The notes: generated by a model from the sequence alone, not told the origin. DNA of 8,524 bases from CAZTLI01 sp964614375 (GCA_964614375.1 CAZTLI010000225.1:1-8524); one strand, 5' to 3'. Shown: positions 1 through 6,085, numbered from the stretch's first letter. A program made the numbers and translations.

Positions 1-1
1 C

Positions 2-832
2 GCTTCGGCGTCTGATCCCGCAGCGATGCAGTATATTTCGCCGTATTCGGGTTGTGCCATTGGCGAATGGTTCATGGAAAATGGCAAAGACGCGCTGGTC
101 ATTTATGATGACCTGTCCAAACATGCGTGGGCCTATCGGCAGGTGTCGCTGCTGATGCGCCGTCCACCGGGACGCGAAGCCTATCCCGGCGATGTGTTCT
201 ATCTCCACAGTCGTCTGCTCGAACGCGCCGCACAGCTAAATGACGAACGCGGGGGTGGCAGCCTGACCGCTCTGCCGATTATTGAAACCTTGCTCGGCGA
301 CGTGTCGGCCTATGTGCCTACGAATGTGATTTCAATTACGGATGGGCAGATTTATCTCGAAGCTGACCTGTTCTATTCGGGGCAGCGTCCGGCGCTGAAT
401 ACGGGTATTAGCGTCAGCCGCGTGGGTGGTGACGCACAGGTGAAAGCGATGCGACAGGTTGCTGGTGGTATGCGTTTGCAGATGGCGCAGTTCCGGGACC
501 TTGCCGCCTTTGCTCAATTTGGGTCTGACTTGGACAAATCAACACAGGCTCAGCTTGATCGTGGTCTGCGCTTGAACGAGCTGTTCAAGCAGTTGCAGTA
601 TCAAACTTTGCCATTAGAAGACCAGGTAGCCATTATTTATGCGGGTACGAACGGGTTGTTGGACGCAGTGCCGGTGAATCGGGTGAATGATTGGCAGGAT
701 GGTTTCTTGCGCGTGTTCCATTCCCAATATGGGGCTGTGGCGGATGCGATTGCCGAGAAGAAAGAATTGAGTGATGATCTGCGTGATAAGCTGTCGGCAG
801 CCATCAAATCGTTCAACGAGACGTGGAGCTAA
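2..832 (+). CDS. atpA: F1Fo ATP synthase subunit alpha, C-terminal part (5' end outside window)
   Basis: Alpha is the non-catalytic nucleotide-binding subunit of the alpha3-beta3 head of F1. The frame is open from base 2, so 276 codons of the C-terminal half are visible; the Walker A region and N-terminal crown lie upstream of the window. Family motifs seen in order are IIYDDLSK-like (here VIYDDLSKHAWAYRQ), RRPPGREAYPGDVFYLHSR, GSLTALPIIET, PTNVISITDGQI and GISVSRVGG. The last contains the alpha arginine finger (codon 419-421) that reaches into the catalytic site of the neighbouring beta subunit. The C-terminal helical bundle follows with AAFAQFGSDLD and ends at TAA 830-832. The ATG at 26 is an internal Met, not a start, because homology continues upstream of it. 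The gene is first in the visible atpA-atpG-atpD-atpC cluster, 38 bases before atpG. Nothing unusual was seen. Confidence 0.97.
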   Translation, partial: ASASDPAAMQYISPYSGCAIGEWFMENGKDALVIYDDLSKHAWAYRQVSLLMRRPPGREAYPGDVFYLHSRLLERAAQLNDERGGGSLTALPIIETLLGDVSAYVPTNVISITDGQIYLEADLFYSGQRPALNTGISVSRVGGDAQVKAMRQVAGGMRLQMAQFRDLAAFAQFGSDLDKSTQAQLDRGLRLNELFKQLQYQTLPLEDQVAIIYAGTNGLLDAVPVNRVNDWQDGFLRVFHSQYGAVADAIAEKKELSDDLRDKLSAAIKSFNETWS

Positions 833-856
833 CGCGCCGCTGATGCTGTAGCCAGG

Positions 857-864
857 AAAGGAGG
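857..864 (+). promoter_or_regulatory. Strong Shine-Dalgarno of atpG
   Basis: AAAGGAGG ends 6 bases before ATG 871. It is the strongest ribosome binding site in the ATP synthase cluster and fixes the gamma start. Confidence 0.85.
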
Positions 865-870
865 CGCTGA

Positions 871-2175
871 ATGCCAACAGCACGCGAAGTCAGAAATCGT
901 ATTCGCAGTGTAAAGAATATCGCGCAGATCACCCGCGCCCTGGAAGCAGTCTCTGCTTCAAGAGTGCGCTCGGCACAGGCACGCGCATTTGCTAGTCGTG
1001 TATTTGCCGAAAAAGCGTGGGAAATTCTACTTAACGTACAGAGTGCATCCACAGGCGGTGCGCCGCTGCATCCGTTGTTGACCAAACGGGATGATATTAA
1101 TACTGTGATGATCGTCCTCGTGACATCAGATCGCGGTCTTGCAGGCGCATTTAACTCCAACATTATTCGCGCAGCACGTATTTTCGCGCGGCGGTTGGGG
1201 AAACCGGTGCAATTTGTGACGGTTGGACGTAAAGGCCGTGACGCATTGATTCGCGCTGGTGAAAATGTGGTCGCGGAATTCAGTAATTTGCCATCAAATC
1301 CCTCTATTGCGGATATTACGCCCATTTCGCGTTTGGCAATTAATGCATTTTTGAGCGGCGATGTGGATGATGTCTATATCGCCTATACGGACTTTATCAA
1401 TATGCTGACGCAGCGCCCGGCGGTGCTGGGTTGGTTACCGCTCATTCCGCATACCATTGAAGATCAGGTTGCGGCGGAGTTTGTAAAAGATGTGCCTGCG
1501 GTGACGGCTGGTGGTTCGGTCTATGAATACGAGCCGAATGCCGAAGCGATTTTGCAGGAAATTGTGCCGCGCTTCACCGCGCTTCAGTTGTATCAGGCTA
1601 TTCTGGAAAGTCAGGCCAGTGAACATGCCGCGCGTATGGTCGCGATGCGGAATGCGACAGATAATGCGTCGCAGTTGACCGACGACCTGACGTTGATTTA
1701 CAACAAAGCGCGGCAGGCGGCCATCACAGGCGAAATTCTCGATATTGTGGGTGGCGCGCAGGCTCTTGAGCAATCGTTGGACAAACTGGCGAAGCAAATC
1801 GAACAGGCGATGGCACGTAAATCAGGCGCCAACGGTAAAAATGGCAGGCAGCCCGCTAAATCTGCACCCGAAAAGCCCAAAGCCTCGAAATCCACAGCCA
1901 AGCCAAAATCATCGAAAAAATCCGATGATCTGAAGAAAATCGAAGGCATCGGGCCAAAAATCGCGAAGGCGCTGACCGATGCTGGAATTGATACCTATAG
2001 CAAACTGGCACAGGCGTCAGAAAAGAAATTGACCGATGCCCTCGATGCCGCGGGTGTTCGCCTGGCTCCCAGTTTGCCAACATGGTCTGAACAGGCGTCA
2101 TTCGCCGCGAAAGACGACTGGGACGGATTGAGTGCATTGCAAGATAAGCTGGTTGCCGGACGCAAGACGAAATAG
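871..2175 (+). CDS. atpG: ATP synthase subunit gamma with C-terminal linker and helix-hairpin-helix extension
   Basis: Gamma is the central rotor shaft of F1. Residues 1-299 form a complete gamma core: the N-terminal helix (REVRNRIRSVKNIAQITRALE), a Rossmann-like middle (VTSDRGLAGAFNSNI), and the C-terminal helix with ARMVAMRNATDNA and NKARQAAITGEILDIVGGAQAL. Bacterial gammas normally stop near here, at roughly 290 residues. This one runs to 434. Residues about 300-316 continue as helix, about 317-352 are a Lys/Ser/Pro-rich low-complexity linker, and about 353-430 form a helix-hairpin-helix module (LKKIEGIGPKIAKAL at 354-368, then a TWSEQA...DDWDGLSALQDKL tail). That module resembles those appended to ribosomal and other housekeeping proteins. 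The reading frame is continuous and no separate start with a ribosome binding site was seen for the extension. The ATG has a strong site, AAAGGAGG at 857-864, 6 bases upstream. TAG 2173-2175 is followed 11 bases later by atpD. The gamma identity is secure; the role of the extension is unknown. Confidence 0.96.
   Translation: MPTAREVRNRIRSVKNIAQITRALEAVSASRVRSAQARAFASRVFAEKAWEILLNVQSASTGGAPLHPLLTKRDDINTVMIVLVTSDRGLAGAFNSNIIRAARIFARRLGKPVQFVTVGRKGRDALIRAGENVVAEFSNLPSNPSIADITPISRLAINAFLSGDVDDVYIAYTDFINMLTQRPAVLGWLPLIPHTIEDQVAAEFVKDVPAVTAGGSVYEYEPNAEAILQEIVPRFTALQLYQAILESQASEHAARMVAMRNATDNASQLTDDLTLIYNKARQAAITGEILDIVGGAQALEQSLDKLAKQIEQAMARKSGANGKNGRQPAKSAPEKPKASKSTAKPKSSKKSDDLKKIEGIGPKIAKALTDAGIDTYSKLAQASEKKLTDALDAAGVRLAPSLPTWSEQASFAAKDDWDGLSALQDKLVAGRKTK
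1918..2160 (+). other. Helix-hairpin-helix domain appended to gamma
   Basis: This is the part of atpG that encodes roughly residues 350-430. IEGIGPKIA (357-365) is the hairpin signature of HHH domains: hydrophobic, then G-x-G, then a second helix. A second helical pair follows (AGIDTYSKLAQ, KKLTDALDAAG), then a conserved-looking W-E-Q-A-x-x-A-A and D-W-D-x-L-x-x-L-Q tail. Such modules usually bind DNA non-specifically or bind proteins. Here it is joined to the gamma C-terminus by a positively charged linker encoded from about 1819. Confidence 0.85.
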
Positions 2176-2186
2176 AGGACGACGAG

Positions 2187-3584
2187 ATGACAGATAATCA
2201 AGGTGTTGTGACCCAGGTGCTGGGTAATGTGGTGGATGTGCGTTTCCCGGAAGGTAATCTGCCCGATATTTTTGAGGCACTTCGTGTAGAGCGCGAAGGC
2301 GATTATGACCTCATTCTGGAAGTGCAGATGCTTCTAGGGGATAGGGAAGTGCGAACGGTGGCGATGGACACGACCGACGGTTTGCAACGGGGTGTTCCTG
2401 TCCATCAAACCGGTGCGCCTATTCTAGTGCCCGTTGGCGACGCATCATTGGGGCGTATCTTCAATGTGTTGGGTCGTCCAGTTGATAGTGGCGATGCTGT
2501 ACCTGCGGATGCGCCACGCCGACCCATTCATGCCACACCACCCACCTTTGAAGAGCAAAATATCAACGTGGAAGTGTTTGAAACAGGGATGAAGGTCATT
2601 GACCTCGTTGCGCCGATGACTAAAGGTGGCAAAACGGGCATCTTCGGTGGTGCGGGTGTGGGTAAGACCGTCACCATCATGGAACTCATTAACTCCATTG
2701 CGACGCAGCACGAAGGTCTTTCTGTATTTGCCGGTGTGGGCGAACGCACCCGTGAGGGGACACAGCTCTACGGTGAAATGGAAGAAGCGGGCGTTCTGCC
2801 TAAACTGGCGATGGTTTTCGGTCAGATGAATGAACCGCCGGGTGTGCGCTTGCGGGTGGCGCTCTCTGGTCTGGCGATGGCGGAATATTTCCGCGATCAG
2901 GGTAGGGACGTGCTGCTGTTCATCGACAATATTTTCCGCTATTCGCTGGCAGGTTCAGAAGTGTCGGCGCTGCTTGGGCGTATGCCGTCGGCAGTGGGTT
3001 ATCAACCGACGCTCGCTGAAGAGATGGGTATGCTGCAAGAGCGTATTACGTCAACCAATCGCGGTTCAATTACGTCGATGCAGGCTGTTTATGTGCCCGC
3101 CGACGATTATTCAGACCCCGCGCCCGTAGCGGTGTTCACCCATCTGGACGGAACGATTGCGCTGGAACGGTCAATTGCGGCGCAGGGGTTGTTCCCGGCT
3201 GTCGATCCATTGGCGAGTACCAGCAAGATTCTCGACCCCAATATTGTGGGTGATGAACACTATCGCACCGCCCGCGAAGTCCAGCAGGTGCTGCAACGCT
3301 ATAAAGACCTGCAAGATATTATCGCGATTCTAGGTGTCGAAGAACTGTCAGATGATGACAAATTGCTGGTTGCGCGTGCGCGTAAGATTCAGCGTTTCCT
3401 CAGCCAACCGATGTTCGTCGCGGAACAGTTTACAGGACGTGAAGGGCGTTACGTCAAAGTGCAGGATACCGTTCGGGGTTTCCGTATGATTCTCGATGGC
3501 GAGGTCGATCACATCTCGGAACAACACTTCTATATGGCGGGGGCGATTGAAGACGTGCTCCAACGCCACGAAGAAGATCAGTAA
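2187..3584 (+). CDS. atpD: F1Fo ATP synthase subunit beta
   Basis: Beta is the catalytic subunit that makes or hydrolyses ATP in the F1 head. The 465-residue length is normal. Residues 1 to about 80 form the N-terminal beta-barrel (VTQVLGNVVDVRFPEG). The P-loop GGAGVGKT lies at 154-161 with the catalytic Lys160. The catalytic Glu186 lies in VGERTREG, the Walker B Asp247 in LLFIDNIFR, and ALLGRMPSAVGYQPTL follows. The C-terminal domain carries the torque-transmitting DELSEED motif as EELSDDD at 385-391. All catalytic positions keep E. coli spacing with an offset of 5. The adenine-stacking Tyr (E. coli Tyr331) is Phe336 here (GLFPAVDPL), a conservative change. ATG 2187 has GAGG at 2175-2178, overlapping the atpG stop codon, 8 bases upstream. 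This suggests translational coupling to gamma. atpC follows after 15 bases. Confidence 0.98.
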   Translation: MTDNQGVVTQVLGNVVDVRFPEGNLPDIFEALRVEREGDYDLILEVQMLLGDREVRTVAMDTTDGLQRGVPVHQTGAPILVPVGDASLGRIFNVLGRPVDSGDAVPADAPRRPIHATPPTFEEQNINVEVFETGMKVIDLVAPMTKGGKTGIFGGAGVGKTVTIMELINSIATQHEGLSVFAGVGERTREGTQLYGEMEEAGVLPKLAMVFGQMNEPPGVRLRVALSGLAMAEYFRDQGRDVLLFIDNIFRYSLAGSEVSALLGRMPSAVGYQPTLAEEMGMLQERITSTNRGSITSMQAVYVPADDYSDPAPVAVFTHLDGTIALERSIAAQGLFPAVDPLASTSKILDPNIVGDEHYRTAREVQQVLQRYKDLQDIIAILGVEELSDDDKLLVARARKIQRFLSQPMFVAEQFTGREGRYVKVQDTVRGFRMILDGEVDHISEQHFYMAGAIEDVLQRHEEDQ

Positions 3585-3599
3585 AGGCGGAGGCCGCTC

Positions 3600-4052
3600 A
3601 TGCCTATTCATGTAGAGCTAGTTACACAAGAACGCAGGATTTTTGAAGAGCCAGAAGCCGACATCGTGATTTTACCCGCTTCGGAAGGCGAAATGGGTGT
3701 GCTGCCGAATCATGCTCCGGTGCTCACGACACTGGGTTATGGCGAGATGGTTGTACGTAAGGGCGATGCCGAAGAACACTTCGCGATCTTTGGCGGTGTG
3801 GTTGATGTGCGCCCTGATAAGGTCGTCGTGCTGGCAGATGTGGCTGAATCGGCGCTGGATTTGGATCTGGCTGCGGTAGAAGCGGCGCGCGAAAGAGCAG
3901 CGCAATTGCTTGAGGAAGGTGTGCCGCCGGAACATAATCGTGAAGCGGCTTTGGCGCTGCGTCGTGCGGAACTCGCGCTGCGGATCAACCGCAAAATCAG
4001 CCAGCGCTCTTCGATTTTACGGATTGTGGATGACAGAGAAGACACTGAATAG
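3600..4052 (+). CDS. atpC: F1Fo ATP synthase subunit epsilon
   Basis: Epsilon binds the foot of gamma, links it to the c-ring, and in many bacteria acts as a brake on ATP hydrolysis. The 150-residue protein has the usual two parts. The first is an N-terminal beta-sandwich (residues 1 to about 86) with ADIVILPASEGEMGVLPNHAPVLTTL. The second is a C-terminal alpha-helical hairpin (about 88-135) with LDLAAVEAARERAAQLL and REAALALRRAELALRI. The C-terminal hairpin is present and full length, so inhibition by an extended C-terminal arm is structurally possible. The start is ATG 3600, with GGAGG at 3589-3593, 6 bases upstream. It is the last gene of the operon, ending 24 bases before the terminator stem. 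Confidence 0.96.
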   Translation: MPIHVELVTQERRIFEEPEADIVILPASEGEMGVLPNHAPVLTTLGYGEMVVRKGDAEEHFAIFGGVVDVRPDKVVVLADVAESALDLDLAAVEAARERAAQLLEEGVPPEHNREAALALRRAELALRINRKISQRSSILRIVDDREDTE

Positions 4053-4076
4053 TCGCAGCCAATGTAACTCCATGCG

Positions 4077-4108
4077 CGCCCGGTTATCTGACCGGGCGTT
4101 GCTTTTTT
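4077..4108 (+). terminator. Intrinsic terminator of the atp operon
   Basis: A perfect 8-bp GC-rich stem (CGCCCGGT at 4077-4084, ACCGGGCG at 4091-4098) encloses a 6-base loop. It is followed by TTGC and six T residues (4103-4108). It sits 24 bases after the atpC stop codon and separates the ATP synthase transcript from mreB. Confidence 0.88.
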
Positions 4109-4128
4109 ACAGATACATGGTGTACAAA
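4099..4128 (+). promoter_or_regulatory. Possible mreB promoter
   Basis: TTGCTT (4099-4104) and TACAAA (4123-4128), 18 bases apart, are a plausible but weak -35/-10 pair, with TG directly before the -10 box. The -35 box would overlap the 3' side of the terminator. A promoter is expected here because mreB follows a terminator, but this exact pair is only a guess. A start near 4135 would give a leader of about 57 bases. Confidence 0.35.
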
Positions 4129-4143
4129 TAGGGCAGGTTCGGC

Positions 4144-4170
4144 GGGGAGGTCATCACATGACTATTCCCC
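4144..4170 (+). promoter_or_regulatory. Leader hairpin burying a ribosome binding site upstream of mreB
   Basis: GGGGA (4144-4148) pairs with TCCCC (4166-4170), and GGTCAT (4149-4154) pairs with ATGACT (4158-4163) with one G-U pair. This leaves a CAC triloop and a 2-base AT bulge on the 3' side. The stem has 11 base pairs. It contains the whole GGGGAGG Shine-Dalgarno-like sequence (4144-4150) on one side and an ATG (4158-4160) on the other. The pairing is read directly from the sequence; a role in translational control is inferred. A protein-binding inverted repeat in DNA is the main alternative. Confidence 0.5.
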
Positions 4171-4181
4171 ATAACAGATGA
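4158..4181 (+). CDS. Possible 7-codon leader peptide upstream of mreB
   Basis: ATG 4158 follows the strong site GGGGAGG (4144-4150) at an ideal 7-base spacing and encodes MTIPHNR, ending at TGA 4179-4181. That stop lies 10 bases before the mreB ATG, and mreB itself has only a weak upstream purine stretch (GATGAGAG). Translation of mreB by re-initiation after this mini-ORF is therefore plausible. The frame is too short for coding statistics, so expression is unproven; the ribosome binding site and spacing are the only support. Confidence 0.35.
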   Translation: MTIPHNR

Positions 4182-4191
4182 GAGTGGTCGT

Positions 4192-5220
4192 ATGCCAATA
4201 TTCAGCAAAAATCTGGGCGTAGACCTCGGCACAGTGAATGTGCTTATTTACGAAAATGGGCAGATAGTGCTGCAAGAACCGTCTCTTGTCGCCATATTGA
4301 CCGAAGAAGAACGGATTATTGAATTTGGTCAACCCGCGCGCGAAATGTTGGGTCGTGTCGATGAGGAAGATATTCAAGTCGTTCGTCCTTTGCAGAATGG
4401 CGTGATTGCAGATTATGAAGTGACTGAACTGATGTTGAGTTACTTCATCGGCAAGGTGACCGGGCGTTTGCGTTTGTTTAAACCAACGGTGATGATTTCT
4501 GTGCCGTATGGCGTGACGAGTGTTGAGCGCCGCGCTGTGCATGAGGCCGCGTTAGCGGCGGGGGCGCGCGAAGCCCATCTTATCCCCGAACCGCTTGCAG
4601 CCGCGATTGGCGCTGGACTGCCTGTGGGGACACCTGCGGGCGATATGGTCGTGAACGTCGGCGGTGGTATTACAGAAGCGTCGGTCATCACCATGAATAA
4701 TATCATCCGTGCCGAAAGTGGTCGGGTCGGTGGTTTGCGGCAAGATGAGGCCATCATTGCTTATGTCCGCCGCAAGTACAACCTGAATATTGGTCAACCG
4801 ACAGCCGAGTCCGTCAAAATACAGGTCGGTGCGGCGCTCGAACTGGATGAAGAAATGACGATGGAACTGCAAGGGCGCGACAATGTCAGCGGTTTACCCC
4901 GCATTGTCAACGTCAGTACAGGTGAAGTCGTCGAGGCGCTGCAAGAACCGTTGATGGCAATCGCAGGTGTCGTAAAATCTGTTTTGAGCAATACACCGCC
5001 CGAACTGGCATCGGATATTATTGATAGAGGTATTGTGCTGACGGGTGGCGGCGCGCTGCTGCGTGGGATGGATCGCTTTTTGACCAAAGAAACCGGCGTG
5101 CCCGTGTATCGCTCTGAAAATCCGCTTATTGCCGTTGCTGTAGGCGCGGGCCGTGCTTTAGATGATCCGGCACTGTTGCGACGGATCGAGCAGCAAAGTT
5201 TTTATGGCTATGGAAACTAG
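4192..5220 (+). CDS. mreB: Rod-shape-determining actin homologue MreB
   Basis: MreB forms membrane-associated, nucleotide-dependent filaments that guide sidewall peptidoglycan synthesis. The 342-residue length matches the family. Phosphate-1 (VDLGTVNVLIYENG) is at the N terminus. RPLQNGVIADYEVTELML and SVPYGVTSVERRAV follow, then LIPEPLAAAIGAGLPVG, RRKYNLNIGQPTAESVKIQVG, EALQEPL and the adenosine motif IVLTGGGALLRGMD. Glu133 corresponds to E. coli MreB Glu143. The phosphate-2 motif reads VVNVGGGITE: Asn155 replaces the usual Asp (E. coli Asp165, same 22-residue spacing) and Ile160 replaces a usual Thr. RVGGLRQDEAI also differs from the common RVGGD pattern. The start must be ATG 4192, because an in-frame stop at 4159-4161 leaves no other good start. 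No mreC or mreD follows; rex converges 33 bases downstream. Mbl- or MreBH-like paralogues cannot be excluded. Confidence 0.93.
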   Translation: MPIFSKNLGVDLGTVNVLIYENGQIVLQEPSLVAILTEEERIIEFGQPAREMLGRVDEEDIQVVRPLQNGVIADYEVTELMLSYFIGKVTGRLRLFKPTVMISVPYGVTSVERRAVHEAALAAGAREAHLIPEPLAAAIGAGLPVGTPAGDMVVNVGGGITEASVITMNNIIRAESGRVGGLRQDEAIIAYVRRKYNLNIGQPTAESVKIQVGAALELDEEMTMELQGRDNVSGLPRIVNVSTGEVVEALQEPLMAIAGVVKSVLSNTPPELASDIIDRGIVLTGGGALLRGMDRFLTKETGVPVYRSENPLIAVAVGAGRALDDPALLRRIEQQSFYGYGN

Positions 5221-5253
5221 GGCTACCTTTAACTGGTTGACCTGTGCCTGCAT

Positions 5254-5886
5254 TTATCCATTAAGATAATAGGTCATCCGCTGCATTCGGGTAACGGGGT
5301 CGATGTATTGTACCCGAACACCTTCTGGCACGTTAAGATTGATGGGTGCATAATTCAATATTGCCTGAATACCGGCGTTGATGAGGATGTTGGCAACCTC
5401 CTGGGCGTTTTCAGCAGGCGTGGCAATCATCGCAATCTTTATCTGGCGTTCAGCGACGATCTGTGCAACCGAATCAAACGATTGAATGACAAATCCCCCC
5501 AGCGATTTACCAATTTTCTGGGGCGAATTATCGAAAACACAAGCGATACGAAAACCACGGTCTACAAATCCACCGTAGTGCGCGAGTGCCGTGCCCAAAT
5601 CACCCGCGCCGACGAGTGCCACTTCCCATTCACGGTCTACTTTGAGCACAAGACGCAGCTTTTCTTCGAGATACTTGATGTTATAGCCCGTACCCTGTTT
5701 ACCGAAACCGCCGAAGTGAGACAGGTCTTTACGAATCTGCGCGGAACTGATGCCGAGCCGTTGACCGAGTTCATGCGAAGAAGTCACGTCGTGCCCTTCA
5801 GCAGCGAGACGATTTAATGCTCGCAGGTAAATCGGCAGACGCCCAATAACAATATCCGGGATGTTATTCGGAGGATTAGATGCCAT
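5254..5886 (-). CDS. rex: Redox-sensing transcriptional repressor Rex
   Basis: Rex is a dimeric repressor that binds DNA when NADH is low and releases it when NADH rises, controlling fermentation and respiration genes. The 210-residue length is typical. Residues 11 to about 75 form the winged helix, with recognition-helix sequence SSAQIRKDLSHFGGFGKQGTGYN. The Rossmann domain follows with GAGDLGTAL at 93-101 and an acidic VFDNSPQKIG segment at the end of the second strand, consistent with NAD(H) rather than NADP(H) binding. TPAENAQEVAN and NYAPINLNVPEGV complete the family pattern, and the C-terminal swapped helix ends RMTYYLNG. The start is ATG at 5886-5884 with AAGGAGA (5896-5902 on this strand), 9 bases upstream. 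It is convergent with mreB and divergent from the adaptor genes. An upstream operator suggests autoregulation. Confidence 0.96.
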   Translation of the reverse strand: MASNPPNNIPDIVIGRLPIYLRALNRLAAEGHDVTSSHELGQRLGISSAQIRKDLSHFGGFGKQGTGYNIKYLEEKLRLVLKVDREWEVALVGAGDLGTALAHYGGFVDRGFRIACVFDNSPQKIGKSLGGFVIQSFDSVAQIVAERQIKIAMIATPAENAQEVANILINAGIQAILNYAPINLNVPEGVRVQYIDPVTRMQRMTYYLNG

Positions 5887-5936
5887 AAACTCCGGTCTCC
5901 TTGCATCAGCGTGGTGCTGTTGTTGGAATCCACCAT

Positions 5937-5954
5937 TTGTGAAAGATTGTGCAG
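5937..5954. promoter_or_regulatory. Candidate imperfect Rex operator
   Basis: TTGTGAAAGATTGTGCAG matches 13 of 18 positions of the Rex-type palindrome TTGTGAAATATTTCACAA as I know it. The left half (TTGTGAAA) is perfect and the right half is poor. It overlaps the predicted rex transcription start, about 50 bases upstream of the rex ATG, where a self-repressing site would be expected. Confidence 0.4.
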
Positions 5955-5958
5955 ATTA

Positions 5959-5988
5959 ATATTACCATTGCATTCGTTGAAAAGCCAA
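5959..5988 (-). promoter_or_regulatory. Candidate rex promoter
   Basis: On the minus strand TTGGCT (5988-5983) and TAATAT (5964-5959) are 18 bases apart, and TGG precedes the -10 box as an extended -10 element. The predicted start near 5952 lies inside the candidate Rex operator and gives a leader of about 65 bases. Confidence 0.45.
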
Positions 5989-6012
5989 CACAATTTTTAC
6001 AGCGTTGTTGAG

Positions 6013-6026
6013 CCGTAGCTATACGG
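6013..6026. repeat. Inverted repeat upstream of the adaptor operon
   Basis: CCGTA (6013-6017) and TACGG (6022-6026) flank a GCTA spacer. The repeat is centred 24 bases upstream of the -10 box, about where a -35 box would lie. It could be a regulator site for the adaptor operon; chance is possible because the arms are only 5 bases. Confidence 0.3.
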
Positions 6027-6040
6027 TTGGAAGGTGGCAA

Positions 6041-6049
6041 TGGTATAGT
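6041..6049 (+). promoter_or_regulatory. Extended -10 promoter of the adaptor operon
   Basis: TGGTATAGT is a TGn extension plus a TATAGT -10 box. No TTGACA-like -35 box lies at 16-19 bases upstream. A start near 6056 would give a leader of about 30 bases before ATG 6086. Confidence 0.45.
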
Positions 6050-6085
6050 TGTTTTGACCGTTCATGCAAATGAGGATTGTGCGTC

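Noticed and set aside
813..1325. Long open frame (170 codons) on the minus strand opposite the start of atpG
   Set aside because: It lies fully opposite a conserved gamma gene and its start of atpG overlap; the protein is Arg/Ala/Thr-rich with no recognisable family. It is a shadow of the coding strand.
1745..2137. Short frames overlapping the atpG extension, considered as a sign of frameshift or of a separate HHH gene
   Set aside because: The gamma frame is continuous through the extension, the HHH motif is in that same frame, and no start codon with a ribosome binding site precedes it. A fusion is the simpler reading.
4114..4124. Small inverted repeat TACA-TGG-TGTA beside the possible mreB -10 box
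   Set aside because: Four-base arms are too short to distinguish from chance.
5221..5253. Bidirectional terminator between mreB and rex
   Set aside because: No stem of useful length and no T-run were found on either strand in these 33 bases.
5308..5817. 169-codon plus-strand open frame inside the rex region
   Set aside because: It is antisense to rex, whose protein matches the family from end to end; the frame has no ribosome binding site and no recognisable domain.
5989..5993. CACAA as the second half of a Rex operator paired with TTGTG at 5947-5951
   Set aside because: The halves are almost 40 bases apart, far more than the short spacer of Rex palindromes.
6077..6085. TTG start three codons upstream for the first adaptor
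   Set aside because: It directly abuts the GAGGA site with no spacer, while ATG 6086 has a normal 9-base spacing.
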